A stretch of 43,027 nucleotides of DNA from Pseudomonadota bacterium. Lineage in GTDB: Bacteria; Pseudomonadota; Alphaproteobacteria; Caulobacterales; Caulobacteraceae. The position numbers and the translations under genes are program-made. The stretch spans positions 1 through 43,027 of the forward strand of contig JAKAZA010000016.1 in the NCBI GenBank assembly GCA_021816155.1. Direction: 5' to 3'. Below, one piece after another: positions 20,337-30,651 of the stretch (the stretch's first letter is position 1; every line of letters begins with the position of its first letter). The notes beneath the pieces were generated by a model, which was not told where the DNA came from, made no database searches, and was given only the letters and a program-made list of their open reading frames with translations.

Positions 20337-21551
20337 ATGTCTGCTGACGCTTCGCAAAAGCCCCACGGTCCGCTCGCCGACCTCGTCGTCGTCGAACTGG
20401 GCACGCTCATCGCTGGGCCATTCTGCGGCCAAATCATGGCCGATTTCGGCGCAGAGGTGATCAAGATCGAGGACCCGGGCGCAGGCGATCCGATGCGCCA
20501 GTGGGGCCGCAGCCTGCCCAAAGGGCACTCGCCCTGGTGGCCGGTAATCGGTCGCGGCAAGAAGTCGGTGACGCTCAATCTGCGCAACCCGGAGGGCCAG
20601 AGGATTGCGCGCGACCTGATCGGCAAGGCTGACGTGCTGATCGAGAACTTCCGTCCCGGCACGATGGAGAAGTGGGGCATGGACTATGCGGCGCTCGCGT
20701 CCGCCAATTCTCGCCTGATCATGGCCCGCGTCTCGGGCTTCGGGCAGACCGGTCCCTACGCGCGGCGCGCCGGCTACGGCCTGATCGGCGAGGCGATGGG
20801 CGGCCTGCGGGCGATCACCGGCGAGCCCGACCGACCGCCGGCCAGAGCCGGCATCTCGATCGGCGACAGCCTCGCGGCGACGCATGCGGCGATGGGCGTC
20901 CTGATGGCGCTGCACGTGCGCGAGCGGACCGGCCGCGGCCAGGTCATCGACGCCTCCATCTACGAGAGCGTGCTGGCCATGATGGAGAACACGGTCACCG
21001 AGTACGACATCACCGGCTACGTCCGGGAACGCTCGGGCGCCATCCTGCCTGGCATCGCGCCTTCCAACGTCTATCCAACCTCCGACGGGATGATCCTGAT
21101 CGGCGGCAACGGCGACACCGTCTTCGCCCGGCTCTGCGAGGCGATGGGCGAGCCAGCGCTGAAGGACGATCCCCGCTACGTCAGCCACGCGGCGCGCGGG
21201 ACGAACCAGGCCGAGCTCGACGCGCATATCGCCCAGTGGACCGGCGCCAGGACGCTGGACGATCTGCTCGGTCTGCTCGAGGCGCACGGCGTGCCTTGCG
21301 GCCGCGTGTTCCGAGCCCCCGACATGCTGGCCGATCCGCAGTACCGGGCGCGCGATTCGATCGTCAGCGTCGGGCACCCGGTGTTCGGGTCGATCCGTAT
21401 GCAGAACGCGCATCCGAAACTCAGCGAGACGCCCGGCGAGGTGCGTTGGCCGGGGCCGGCGCTGGGCGAGCATACGGCGGCTGTGCTCGCGGAGAAGCTG
21501 GGCGTGAACGCCGCGCGGCTCGCGGAGCTGAAGGCGGCTGGCGTTGTCTAG
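20337..21551 (+). CDS. CaiB/BaiF family CoA-transferase
   Basis: LADLVVVELGTLIAGPFCGQIMADFGAEVIKIEDPGAGDPMRQWG, KSVTLNLRNPEGQ, VLIENFRPGTMEKWG, SGFGQTGPYARRAGYGLIGEAMGGL. Confidence 0.95.
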   Translation: MSADASQKPHGPLADLVVVELGTLIAGPFCGQIMADFGAEVIKIEDPGAGDPMRQWGRSLPKGHSPWWPVIGRGKKSVTLNLRNPEGQRIARDLIGKADVLIENFRPGTMEKWGMDYAALASANSRLIMARVSGFGQTGPYARRAGYGLIGEAMGGLRAITGEPDRPPARAGISIGDSLAATHAAMGVLMALHVRERTGRGQVIDASIYESVLAMMENTVTEYDITGYVRERSGAILPGIAPSNVYPTSDGMILIGGNGDTVFARLCEAMGEPALKDDPRYVSHAARGTNQAELDAHIAQWTGARTLDDLLGLLEAHGVPCGRVFRAPDMLADPQYRARDSIVSVGHPVFGSIRMQNAHPKLSETPGEVRWPGPALGEHTAAVLAEKLGVNAARLAELKAAGVV

Positions 21552-22938
21552 AGCCGGCGGCGGCGCGCCGCCGACCCGGGCCGAGATCCTGGCGCGACTG
21601 GAGCGACTGCCGCCGTCGCGGGCGATCTGGGGCCTGATCGTGCTGCTCTCGCTGGGCGGCTGCTTCGAGTTCTACGACCTGATGATGACGGCCTACATCT
21701 CGCCGGTGCTGGCGAGAGCGGGCGTGTTTCACAAGATCGGTCTCTTCGGCCTGCCCGACCAGGCCAGCTTCGTGGCCGCGACGTTCCTCGGCCTGTTCAT
21801 CGGCACGATCGCCGTCTCGCAATTGGCCGACCGCTTCGGACGGCGCGCCATCTTCGTCGCCTCGCTCCTCTGGTACACGGTCGCGGCCGTGGTCATGGCG
21901 CTGCAGAACGATGCGCTTGGCGTCGATCTCTGGCGGCTGATCGCCGGGATCGGCATCGGCGTCGAGCTCGTCACCATCGACACGTTCATCGCCGAACTGG
22001 CGCCGCGCCAGGTCCGCGGTCGCGCCTTCGCGGTCAACCAGTCGATCCAGTTCCTCGCCGTGCCGATCGTGGCGTTCGCCGCCTGGCGGATCGGCGTGCA
22101 GACGATCGCCGGCGTCGCGGGCTGGCGCGTCGTGGTCCTGCTGGGCGCCGCCGCCGCGATTGGCGTGTGGTTCATTCAGCTGCGCCTGCCGGAATCGCCG
22201 CGCTGGCTCGCCGAGCACGGACGCCTCGACGAGGCCGACGCAATCGTCGCGCGGCTGGAGGCGGCCGCCCGCTTCGAGCGCCGCGAGCCGCTGCCGCCGC
22301 CGGCCCCCGTCGCGGCCTCAAGCGATGGCCATGTGCGCCTGTCCGAGATATTCCGCCGTCCACTCCTCGGGCGCACGGGCCTCTTGGTGACGCTCAATTT
22401 TTTCCAGGCCATCGGCTTTTACGGCTTCACCAACTGGGCGCCGACTTTCCTGGCCGCGCAGGGCGTGCATTTCGCCGAGAGCCTGCAGTACGGCTTCATA
22501 ATCGCCGCAGCCTACCCGATCGGGCCGCTCATCTGGTGCAGCGTCGCCGAGCGGTTCGAGCGCAAGTGGCTGGTCGTGGCGGCCTGCGCGGCGACCGGCG
22601 CGCTCGGTCTCGCTTTCGCCGCCACGCGTGCGCCGGCGGCGCTGATCGTGCTGGGCGTAGCGATCAACTTCTCGAACAACCTGCTCTCGTTCTCCTACCA
22701 CGCCTACCAGGCCGAGCTTTACCCGACCCGGGTGCGCGCCACCGCCGTTGGCTTCGTCTATTCGTGGAGCCGGCTCTCGACTGTGCTGTCGAGTTACGTG
22801 ATCGCCTGGCTCCTTGGCCTCGCCGGGGCGGCGGGCGCATTCGGCTTCATCGCCGCGGCCATGCTCGTCTGCGTCGTCTCGGTGGCGGCGTTCGGCCCGC
22901 CGACCCGCGGCCGAGCGCTTGAGGTGATCGCCGGCTGA
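21544..22938 (+). CDS. MFS transporter (aromatic-acid / sugar-porter-like)
   Basis: GGCFEFYDLMMTAYISPVL, QLADRFGRRAIFVASLLWY, APRQVRGRAFAVNQ, RLPESPRWLAEHGR, AELYPTRVRATAVGFVYSWSRL; probable TTG start overlapping the CoA-transferase end. Confidence 0.92.
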   Translation: MSRAGGGAPPTRAEILARLERLPPSRAIWGLIVLLSLGGCFEFYDLMMTAYISPVLARAGVFHKIGLFGLPDQASFVAATFLGLFIGTIAVSQLADRFGRRAIFVASLLWYTVAAVVMALQNDALGVDLWRLIAGIGIGVELVTIDTFIAELAPRQVRGRAFAVNQSIQFLAVPIVAFAAWRIGVQTIAGVAGWRVVVLLGAAAAIGVWFIQLRLPESPRWLAEHGRLDEADAIVARLEAAARFERREPLPPPAPVAASSDGHVRLSEIFRRPLLGRTGLLVTLNFFQAIGFYGFTNWAPTFLAAQGVHFAESLQYGFIIAAAYPIGPLIWCSVAERFERKWLVVAACAATGALGLAFAATRAPAALIVLGVAINFSNNLLSFSYHAYQAELYPTRVRATAVGFVYSWSRLSTVLSSYVIAWLLGLAGAAGAFGFIAAAMLVCVVSVAAFGPPTRGRALEVIAG

Positions 22939-23067
22939 GACCCTGACACAGTCACCGCCGCGACAGGCGTCCCTGAACCCCGCGCGTGCATGGATCAGCC
23001 GCCGGATGTCCGGCATGGTGCGCCGCGCCGACGGGGGCGCCTCGAGCTACGCACGCAGGAGCCGCGT

Positions 23068-24081
23068 ATGGACCTGAGCCGCCAGATCGTTCTCGAGCGA
23101 CTGCCGCAAGGCCGACTGACGACCGACTGCTTCCGCCTGGAGGAGACGGAGCGGCCGAGCCCGCGCGAAGGGGAAGTGCTGCTGAAGGTGCTGTACGTCA
23201 CCCTCGACGCCTCCAACCGCGCCTGGATGCAGGGTCCCACCTATCGCGCGGCCCTCACTGCGGGCGGCGTGATGTACGGTCGGGCGCTGGCCGAGGTGGT
23301 GGAGAGCCGCGCCCCCGGGCCGGCGCCGGGCGACATCGTGTTCGCCGAGACGGGGTGGCGCGACTGGGCGGTGATGCCGGCCGGGCTCGTCCAGAAACGG
23401 CCGCGCACGGCCCCGCTCAGCTATCTGCTCAGCGTCTATGGCATCAGTGGGCTGACGGCGTATCACGGCCTCGTCGATTGCGGCCGACTGGCGCCGGGCG
23501 ACACGGTCGTGATCTCCGCGGCCGCCGGCGCGGTCGGCACGATCGCCTGCCAGATCGCGAGACTGAAAGGCGCGGCGCGCGTGGTTGGCGTGGCCGGCGG
23601 GCCGGAGAAGTGCGCCTGGCTGACGCGCGAGCTCGGTTGTGACGCGGCGCTGGACTACAAGGCTGGCGGCGTCCGCGAGCGGGTTCGCGAGGCCTGTCCC
23701 GGTGGGGTCGACCTGTATTTCGACAACGTCGGCGGCGCGACGCTGGAGGCGATGCTTGTCGAGATGAAGAACCACGCCCGCGTCGTCTGCTGCGGGTCGG
23801 TCTCCACCTACGACGGCTCGGCGCCGGAGCACGGTCCGCGCGGTGTTCCGGGGCTCCTGGTCACCAAGCGGCTCACCATGACCGGTTTCATCGTCACGGA
23901 CTTCGCCGCCGGGCGCGAGGCGGCCCTCGCCGAGCTGCGCGGCTGGGTGGAACGTGGGCGGCTGAAGGTCCCCGAACACATCTCGGACGGCCTCGAGGAT
24001 CTGCCGTCGGCGCTGGTCGGGCTGCTGCACGGCGAGAATCGCGGCAAGCGGATGGTGCGCATCCGCCATCCCGCCGAGTGA
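23068..24081 (+). CDS. NADP-dependent medium-chain oxidoreductase (CurA / prostaglandin-reductase type)
   Basis: MDLSRQIVLERLPQGRLTTDCFRLEE, VTLDASNRAWM, VISAAAGAVGTIACQIARLKGAARVVGVAGGPEKC, VDLYFDNVGGATLEAML. Confidence 0.92.
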   Translation: MDLSRQIVLERLPQGRLTTDCFRLEETERPSPREGEVLLKVLYVTLDASNRAWMQGPTYRAALTAGGVMYGRALAEVVESRAPGPAPGDIVFAETGWRDWAVMPAGLVQKRPRTAPLSYLLSVYGISGLTAYHGLVDCGRLAPGDTVVISAAAGAVGTIACQIARLKGAARVVGVAGGPEKCAWLTRELGCDAALDYKAGGVRERVREACPGGVDLYFDNVGGATLEAMLVEMKNHARVVCCGSVSTYDGSAPEHGPRGVPGLLVTKRLTMTGFIVTDFAAGREAALAELRGWVERGRLKVPEHISDGLEDLPSALVGLLHGENRGKRMVRIRHPAE

Positions 24082-24136
24082 GGGAGCCGAGGCGGGTGGT
24101 TGCGCGTCGCCGCCCTCGACCCCATAACCCACGGGC

Positions 24137-25483
24137 ATGTCCGACGCCGCGCCCGAGAAGCGCCTCTACATCAAGACGTACGGCTGTCAGATGAACGTCT
24201 ACGACAGCGAGCGCATGGCCGACGTGCTGCGCCCGCTGGGCTATGGGCTGACGGACGCGCCGGACGAGGCGGACCTGGTCGTGCTGAACACCTGCCACAT
24301 CCGCGAGAAGGCGACCGAGAAGGTCTATTCCGAGCTCGGCCAGATCAAGCGCCTGAAGGCGGCGAAGGCCGACGCGGGCGCGGCCATGCTGGTGGCCGTG
24401 GCCGGCTGCGTGGCGCAGGCCGAGGGCGCTGAGATCAGGCGCCGTCAGCCGGCCGTAGATATAGTGGTGGGGCCGCAATCGTACCATCGCCTGCCCGAGC
24501 TGATCGCCCGCGCGCATCGAGCGGCTGGCGAGACGCTGGCGGCCGATTTCGCGCCGGAGGAGAAGTTCGATGCGCTGCCGACGGCGCGCGCGCCCGACGG
24601 CGTCACCGCGTTCCTCACCGTTCAGGAAGGCTGCGACAAGTTCTGCTCGTTCTGCGTGGTGCCCTACACTCGCGGCGCCGAGTTCTCGCGGCCAGCGGCG
24701 GCGATCGAGGCTGAGGCCAGGGCGTTGGCCAGCCGGGGCGTGCGCGAGGTGACGCTGCTCGGCCAGAACGTCAACGCGTACGACGACGGAGGTTCCGGGT
24801 TGGCCGCGTTGGTGCGGCGCCTCGCCCGCGTTCCCGGCCTCGACCGCATCCGCTACACGACGAGCCATCCGCGCGACATGGACGAGGCGCTCATCGCCGC
24901 CCACGCGGACGTCGAGCAGCTGATGCCCTACCTGCACCTTCCTGTGCAGGCGGGCTCCGACCGCGTCCTCAAAGCGATGAACCGCGGCCACACGGCCGAG
25001 CACTACCTGCGCCTCGTGGAAAGGGTACGCGCCGCGCGGCCCGACATCGCGCTGTCGGGCGATTTCATCGTCGGCTTCCCGGGCGAACGCGAGGCGGATT
25101 TCGAGGCAACGCTGCAGCTCGTGCGCGAGGTGCGATACGCGAGCGCCTTCTCGTTCAAGTATTCGCGACGGCCCGGCACCCCGGCGGCGGCGATGCAAGG
25201 GCAGGTGGCAGACGAGGTGAAAGCCGAGCGGCTCGAGCGGCTGCAGGGGCTGCTCGGCGAGCAGCAGCAGGCGTTCAACCGCGCGCAGGTCGGGTGCGTG
25301 CTCCCCGTGCTGCTGGAGAAGCCGGGGCGTCGCGAGGGCCAGATCGCCGGGCGCAGCCCGTACCTGCAGGCCGTTCACTGCGAAGGCGACCTGGGTCTCA
25401 TCGGCCAGGTTGCGCCGGTGAGGATCAGCTCGGCCGGCGCCAACAGCCTGGCGGGCGAGCTCGCCGCGGTGGCGACTGCTTGA
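24137..25483 (+). CDS. miaB: tRNA-2-methylthio-N6-dimethylallyladenosine synthase MiaB
   Basis: [36 protein letters not shown], radical [22 protein letters not shown] domain. Confidence 0.96.
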   Translation: MSDAAPEKRLYIKTYGCQMNVYDSERMADVLRPLGYGLTDAPDEADLVVLNTCHIREKATEKVYSELGQIKRLKAAKADAGAAMLVAVAGCVAQAEGAEIRRRQPAVDIVVGPQSYHRLPELIARAHRAAGETLAADFAPEEKFDALPTARAPDGVTAFLTVQEGCDKFCSFCVVPYTRGAEFSRPAAAIEAEARALASRGVREVTLLGQNVNAYDDGGSGLAALVRRLARVPGLDRIRYTTSHPRDMDEALIAAHADVEQLMPYLHLPVQAGSDRVLKAMNRGHTAEHYLRLVERVRAARPDIALSGDFIVGFPGEREADFEATLQLVREVRYASAFSFKYSRRPGTPAAAMQGQVADEVKAERLERLQGLLGEQQQAFNRAQVGCVLPVLLEKPGRREGQIAGRSPYLQAVHCEGDLGLIGQVAPVRISSAGANSLAGELAAVATA

Positions 25484-26439
25484 GCCGCGGTCCCTCCGAG
25501 TTCCTGCCGCTGCCGGAGGCCGGCGTGATCGCCGCATGGGGGCCGAACGGCCGCCATGCGGCCCTTTTCGAGGACGCCTTCGACGTGCTCCTCGAGACCC
25601 CGGGCGGCGGCGTGTCGCTGAGCGGCAAGGTCGAGGCCCGTCGCCGCGCTAAGCACGCGATCGAGGCCGTGGCCCAGCGCGCCGCGCAGGGGCTGGAGGT
25701 GGGTCAGGCGGACGTGCGGGTCGCCATCGATGCGGCGCGGCGCGGCCATGGCGGCGGCGCGCCGATCGGTCGCCGGGGCCCCGTGGCGGCGAAGACCGCG
25801 GCGCAGGCCCGCTACCTCGAGCTGCTCGCGGAGCATGAGCTGGTCTTCGCACTGGGGCCGGCGGGGACCGGCAAGACCTTCCTGGCCGTCGCCCACGGCG
25901 CGGGATTGCTGCTGTCGGGCGAGGTCGACCGGCTGGTGATCACGCGCCCGGCGGTGGAGGCCGGCGAACGGCTGGGCTTCCTGCCCGGCGACCTCCTCGA
26001 GAAGGTCGATCCCTATATGGCGCCGATCTTCGAGGCGCTGACAGAGATCCTGGGCGCCGAGCAGCTCAGGCGCCGCCGCGACCGGGGCGAGATCGAGGTG
26101 GCGCCGATCGCGTTCATGCGCGGCCGCACGCTCGCCCACGCTTTCGTCATCGTGGACGAGGCGCAGAACGCCTCGCGCCTGCAGATGAAGATGGTGCTGA
26201 CCCGGATGGGCGAGGGTGCGCGGATGGCCGTGACCGGCGACCCGAGCCAGGTCGACCTGCCCTCGAGCGCCGATTCCGGCCTCGCCCACGCCGTTTCGAT
26301 CCTCGAAGGGGTCAAGGGCGTCGCGATCATGCGCTTCGCCGCGGAGGACGTGGTGCGCCACCCGCTGGTCGAGCGCATCGTCAAGGCCTACGACGCCGAT
26401 GCGGCCAAGCGCGGCCCCCGGACGCTGAGCGGCCGGTGA
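25480..26439 (+). CDS. phoH: PhoH family ATPase
   Basis: [84 protein letters not shown] start overlapping the miaB stop (TTGA). Confidence 0.94.
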   Translation: MSRGPSEFLPLPEAGVIAAWGPNGRHAALFEDAFDVLLETPGGGVSLSGKVEARRRAKHAIEAVAQRAAQGLEVGQADVRVAIDAARRGHGGGAPIGRRGPVAAKTAAQARYLELLAEHELVFALGPAGTGKTFLAVAHGAGLLLSGEVDRLVITRPAVEAGERLGFLPGDLLEKVDPYMAPIFEALTEILGAEQLRRRRDRGEIEVAPIAFMRGRTLAHAFVIVDEAQNASRLQMKMVLTRMGEGARMAVTGDPSQVDLPSSADSGLAHAVSILEGVKGVAIMRFAAEDVVRHPLVERIVKAYDADAAKRGPRTLSGR

Positions 26440-26882
26440 TCGAGGTCCTCGTCGCCGACCCGGCCTGGCGCAAGGCGGAGCCTCGCGCCGCCTCGCTCGT
26501 CAAGGCTGCGGCGCGCGCCGCCTTGAAGCACGAGGGGCGCAGCGGCGACCTGGCTGTTCTGTTGGCCGACGACGAGCGGCTCCGCGCGCTCAACGGCGCG
26601 TTCCGGGGCAAGGACGCCGCAACCAATGTGCTCTCGTTCGCCGCCGCTGACGGTTCCTCCGCCCAACTCGGCGACATCGCGCTGGCGTTCGGGGTCTGCG
26701 CGCGGGAAGCCGCCGAACAGGGCAAGAACCTGGCGGCCCACTTGCAGCATCTGACGACGCATGGCGTCCTGCACCTGATCGGGTACGATCACGAGGACCC
26801 TGGCGAAGCTGAGGCGATGGAGGCGAAGGAGCGCGCCATCCTCGCGGGTCTCGGCCTCGCTGACCCTTACGCGGCGCCCTGA
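26436..26882 (+). CDS. ybeY: Endoribonuclease YbeY (rRNA maturation)
   Basis: NGAFRGKDAATNVLSFA and HGVLHLIGYDHEDPGEAEAMEAKE; GTG start overlapping phoH. Confidence 0.95.
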   Translation: MIEVLVADPAWRKAEPRAASLVKAAARAALKHEGRSGDLAVLLADDERLRALNGAFRGKDAATNVLSFAAADGSSAQLGDIALAFGVCAREAAEQGKNLAAHLQHLTTHGVLHLIGYDHEDPGEAEAMEAKERAILAGLGLADPYAAP

Positions 26883-26899
26883 GCCGGCGCCAGGAGACC

Positions 26900-27775
26900 A
26901 TGGCCGACGCCCACCACGACGACGCGCCGGACGACGAGGCGAAGGCCGGGCCGATCGAGCAGGTGCTGAGCGCGCTCGGTCTCGGACGCAAGCCGAGGCC
27001 GGAGGACCGCGATCAGGATCAGCGCGCGGGCGCCGGGCTCGTCCACCAGGCCGCAGCCTTCCAGAGCCTGACCGTCGCGGACGTCATGACCCCGCGGGCG
27101 GACATCGTGGGGCTCGAGATCGGCGCGCCGCTCTCGGCGGTCGCCGCGCAGTTCATCGAGAGCGAGCATTCGCGCCTGCCGGTCTACCGCGAGACGCTCG
27201 ACGACCCCGTGGGGTTCGTCCACATCAAGGACGTCTTCAAAATCATAGCAGGAAAGGTGGCGCCGCCCGATCCCGACGAGCCCGTCCTGGGGCGCCTGCG
27301 CCGAGAAAGCCTCTACGTGCCCGCCTCGATGCGGGCGGCGGACCTCCTGGTGCGGATGCAGGCGAGGCACATCCACCTGGCGATGGTCATCGACGAATTC
27401 GGTGGCGTCGATGGGCTGGTCACGATGGAGAACGTCATCGAAGCGGTGGTCGGCCAGATCGACGACGAGCACGACGTGGCGGAAGTCCCGCAGATCATCG
27501 CGCGCCCCGGCGGCGTCTACGACGTCGACGCGCGCACCGAGCTCGCCGAGGTCGAGACGGCGCTCGGCCGCCCGCTTCCGCCGCCGGATCCCGAGGACGA
27601 GATCGACACGATCGCCGGGCTCGTCGTCGCGCTCGCGGGGCGGGTGCCGCAGCGCGGCGAGGTGATCGCGCTAGGCGAGGCGCTTGAGGCCGAGGTGGTC
27701 GACGCCGACCCGCGCCGGATCAAGCGGCTGCGCTTGCGGCCCGCGACGCTGCTGGCGAAGCCGGCCGAGGCGTGA
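26900..27775 (+). CDS. Hemolysin C / CorC family CBS-domain protein
   Basis: VADVMTPRADIVGLEIGAPLSAVAAQFIESEHSRLPVYRETLDDPVGFVHIKDV, VIDEFGGVDGLVTMENVIEAVVGQI. Confidence 0.94.
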   Translation: MADAHHDDAPDDEAKAGPIEQVLSALGLGRKPRPEDRDQDQRAGAGLVHQAAAFQSLTVADVMTPRADIVGLEIGAPLSAVAAQFIESEHSRLPVYRETLDDPVGFVHIKDVFKIIAGKVAPPDPDEPVLGRLRRESLYVPASMRAADLLVRMQARHIHLAMVIDEFGGVDGLVTMENVIEAVVGQIDDEHDVAEVPQIIARPGGVYDVDARTELAEVETALGRPLPPPDPEDEIDTIAGLVVALAGRVPQRGEVIALGEALEAEVVDADPRRIKRLRLRPATLLAKPAEA

Positions 27776-29352
27776 CGGGCGCCCTCCGCCCGACCGCCAG
27801 GGCATGGGCTGCACGCGGCTGCGCGGTCGGCGCGGGGCTGGCCGCCGCTTTCGCCCATCCCCCGTTCGGGCTGTTGCCGGGCCTGCTGGGCTACGCGCTG
27901 CTTCTGCGGCTGCTCGACGGCGCCGGCCCCGGCCGCCGGCTGCGGTCGGCATTCTTCCGCGCCTGGCTGGCGGGCTGCGCCTACTTCGCGGTCTCCACTT
28001 GGTGGGTGGGCGAGGCCTTCTTCGTCGACGCGAAGCACCAGGGCTGGATGGCGCCGTTCGCGGTGACCGGGATGGCGACGGGGCTGGCCGTGTTCTGGGG
28101 CCTCGGCGGTCTCGTCTACCGCCTCGCGGCGCCGCCCGGCGCGACGCGGCTGCTGGTGTTCGCCGGCGCCCTTGCCGGAGCGGAGTGGCTGCGCGGCCAC
28201 GTCTTGGGCGGGTTTCCCTGGGACCTGCCGGGGGAAACCTGGCGGGCCGGATCGGCGCCGTCGCAAGCCGCCTCGATCGTTAGCGCCTACGGACTCACGT
28301 GGATCACGCTGGCGATCTGCGCCGCCCCCGGTCTCGGCTGGCGCGGCCGTGGCGAACGGATCGCTCTGGCCGGCGCCTTCGCTGGACTCGTGGTGCTCTA
28401 CGGATTCGGCGCCTGGCGCCTCGCAGGCGCAAACGATACGCCGGCGGCCGGCGCGCCGGTCGTCCGAGTCGTGCAGCCGGATACGCCGGAGGAGGCGTCC
28501 TACGACGACGGCGCGCTGAGCCGCATCCTCGCCAAGAACCTGGCCCTAACGGTCGCGCCGGCGGCGCGTCCGCCCGACATTGTGGTCTGGTCAGAGGCGG
28601 GCCTGCCCGACGCGCTGGGCGACTATCTTGCTCCCGGGACGTGGACCAACGCGGCCATCCAAGGCGCGCTGCGCCCGGGCGAGACGCTGATCACCGGCGG
28701 CTATCGAGAGGCGCCGCCGCCGCCCGGCGCCTACGCCCCGGACGGCGTGATCTATCACAACAGCCTCGTGGCCCTGCGCGAGGGGGCCGGCGGCCTCGTC
28801 ATGACGGGGCTCTACGACAAGCACACGCTCGTGCCGTTCGGGGAATACCTGCCCCTGGCCCGCTACCTCGCCCCGCTCGGGGTGCAGCAACTGGTGCACG
28901 TGGGCCAGGGGTTCACGCCTGGCCCGCCGCCGCGTCCGCTGGCGCCGCCGGGCGCGCCGCCATTCCAGCCGCTGATCTGCTACGAAAGCCTCTTTCCTGG
29001 CGTGACTCGCGCCGGCGCCATCGCCGCCGGTCATCGGCCGGCCTGGATCGTCAACATCTCGGACGACGCCTGGTTCGGTGTGACCAGCGGCCCCTGGCAG
29101 CACCTGAACCTGGCCAGTTACCGCGCCATCGAGGAAGGGCTGCCAATGGTGCGCGCGACTCCCACCGGCGTCTCGGCGATCATCGACGCCTATGGACGAA
29201 CCTTGCCGGGGAAAATCCTCGGCGAAGGGGCTCGCGGCTTCATCGACGCGCCGCTGCCGCCGGCGCTTGCGCCGACGTTTTTTGTGCGCTGGGGCCCGAT
29301 AGGATTCGCGTTGCTCATGATCATTTCCGTGGCGACTAGGACACGGCTTTAG
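27772..29352 (+). CDS. lnt: Apolipoprotein N-acyltransferase
   Basis: TM-rich N-terminus, CN-hydrolase motifs VVWSEAGLPD, YDKHTLVPFGEYLPL, LICYESLFPG, NISDDAWFG; GTGA overlap with corC. Confidence 0.95.
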   Translation: MTGALRPTARAWAARGCAVGAGLAAAFAHPPFGLLPGLLGYALLLRLLDGAGPGRRLRSAFFRAWLAGCAYFAVSTWWVGEAFFVDAKHQGWMAPFAVTGMATGLAVFWGLGGLVYRLAAPPGATRLLVFAGALAGAEWLRGHVLGGFPWDLPGETWRAGSAPSQAASIVSAYGLTWITLAICAAPGLGWRGRGERIALAGAFAGLVVLYGFGAWRLAGANDTPAAGAPVVRVVQPDTPEEASYDDGALSRILAKNLALTVAPAARPPDIVVWSEAGLPDALGDYLAPGTWTNAAIQGALRPGETLITGGYREAPPPPGAYAPDGVIYHNSLVALREGAGGLVMTGLYDKHTLVPFGEYLPLARYLAPLGVQQLVHVGQGFTPGPPPRPLAPPGAPPFQPLICYESLFPGVTRAGAIAAGHRPAWIVNISDDAWFGVTSGPWQHLNLASYRAIEEGLPMVRATPTGVSAIIDAYGRTLPGKILGEGARGFIDAPLPPALAPTFFVRWGPIGFALLMIISVATRTRL

Positions 29353-29447
29353 ATTAGTTACCGAAGCGCGACTTTGCGCCGCAATGGCGCCGCTTATTTC
29401 GTCTGTATTATGGCTTTTTTCTAACGCTGTCGCGTGAACGGGCCTTC

Positions 29448-29894
29448 ATGAACGACGATGTAGATTTTCGTTTTCCCAATCCCGTCGATCTTCATGTCGG
29501 CGCGCGAATAAGACTGCGAAGGCGCATGCAGGGCGTAAGCCAGGAGAAGCTTGCGGATGCGCTCGGCCTGACGTTCCAACAGGTGCAGAAGTACGAGCGA
29601 GGCGCCAACCGCGTCAGCGCCTCGAAGCTCTACGAGATCGCCGCAGCGCTGCGGGCGCCCGTCTCCTACTTCTTCGACGGGCTGGCCGACCCGGAGGTCA
29701 CCGAGGCCGACCGCGCGAAAGCCGGCCCGTCCGACGAACAGACAGTCCATGCGTTTCTCATGACCGCGGAGGGTCTTGAGCTGGCGCGGCTGTTTCCCCA
29801 GCTGCCGCGCGGGCCGGTGCGTCGACGCTTCCTCGACCTGCTGCGCGCCATGGCCGGGGGCGAGATGGATGCGGATGACGCAGCCGAGGGCTGA
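29448..29894 (+). CDS. XRE family helix-turn-helix regulator
   Basis: VGARIRLRRRMQGVSQEKLADALGLTFQQVQKYERGANRVSASKLYEIAAAL. Confidence 0.94.
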   Translation: MNDDVDFRFPNPVDLHVGARIRLRRRMQGVSQEKLADALGLTFQQVQKYERGANRVSASKLYEIAAALRAPVSYFFDGLADPEVTEADRAKAGPSDEQTVHAFLMTAEGLELARLFPQLPRGPVRRRFLDLLRAMAGGEMDADDAAEG

Positions 29895-29926
29895 CGCGGC
29901 GCGCGCCGCCGCGATAAACGGCGGTC

Positions 29927-30601
29927 GTGGCTGATCATCCGACGGACCTGCGCACCTACGGCCGCGTGAAGTCGCGGCCCCTGAAGCCGCGTCAGGCGCG
30001 GCTGATGGAAGCCCTGCTGCCGGCCGTGGCGCTGCCGGACGGCGACATCGATCCCGACGCGATCGCGCCATGGGCCCGCCAGACGTGGCTCGAGGCCGGA
30101 TTCGGCGCCGGCGAGCACCTGGCGGCGCAGGCGGAGCGGCGGCCGGACGTGCTTTTCCTGGGCGTGGAGCCCTTCGTGAACGGGGTCGCCGCCTGCCTGG
30201 CGCAGATCGAGGACAGAGCGCTCCGGAATGTGCGATTGCTCCAAGGCGACGTGCGCGACCTGATCGCGCGCCTGCCCGCCGGGTCACTCGACCGGCTTTA
30301 CGTGCTGTTCCCCGATCCCTGGCCCAAGGCGCGGCACCGCAAGCGGCGGCTGATCCAGCCGGGGTTCCTCGCTCAGGCGGGGCGGGTGATGAAGCCCGGC
30401 GCCCGGCTTGTCTTCGCCACCGACTGGGCCGACTACGCCGACTGGACGCTGCAGCGCGTCGCGGCGTCGCCGTCGTTCCGCTGGACCGCCGAGCGCGCCG
30501 GCGATTGGCGCGCGCCGCCCTCCGACCATGTGACCACGCGCTACCAGGCCAAGCGCCTCGGCGACTGCGAGCCGATCTGGCTGACGTTCGAACGTGCCTG
30601 A
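29927..30601 (+). CDS. trmB: tRNA (guanine-N7-)-methyltransferase
   Basis: RTYGRVKSRPLKPRQARLM, LEAGFGAGEHL, VLFPDPWPKARHRKRRLIQPGFL; GTG start. Confidence 0.95.
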   Translation: MADHPTDLRTYGRVKSRPLKPRQARLMEALLPAVALPDGDIDPDAIAPWARQTWLEAGFGAGEHLAAQAERRPDVLFLGVEPFVNGVAACLAQIEDRALRNVRLLQGDVRDLIARLPAGSLDRLYVLFPDPWPKARHRKRRLIQPGFLAQAGRVMKPGARLVFATDWADYADWTLQRVAASPSFRWTAERAGDWRAPPSDHVTTRYQAKRLGDCEPIWLTFERA

Positions 30602-30606
30602 AAATG

Positions 30607-30651
30607 GGGCTATCCGGCCTCGATCCGGTCGATTTCGTCGTCGGATAGCCC
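30607..30651 (-). terminator. 10-bp perfect inverted repeat at the trmB / metallopeptidase convergent ends
   Basis: GGGCTATCCG (30607-30616) and CGGATAGCCC (30642-30651); on the minus strand followed by CATTTT. Confidence 0.45.

Noticed and set aside
19539-21473. 644-aa minus-strand ORF seemingly fusing a long N-terminus to the FAH hydrolase
   Set aside because: Upstream part is antisense to the CoA-transferase; the real start MTDYVF is at 20225.
23894-25537. 547-aa minus-strand ORF opposite the CurA-like gene and miaB
   Set aside because: Shadow of two strong plus-strand genes; no recognisable motif.
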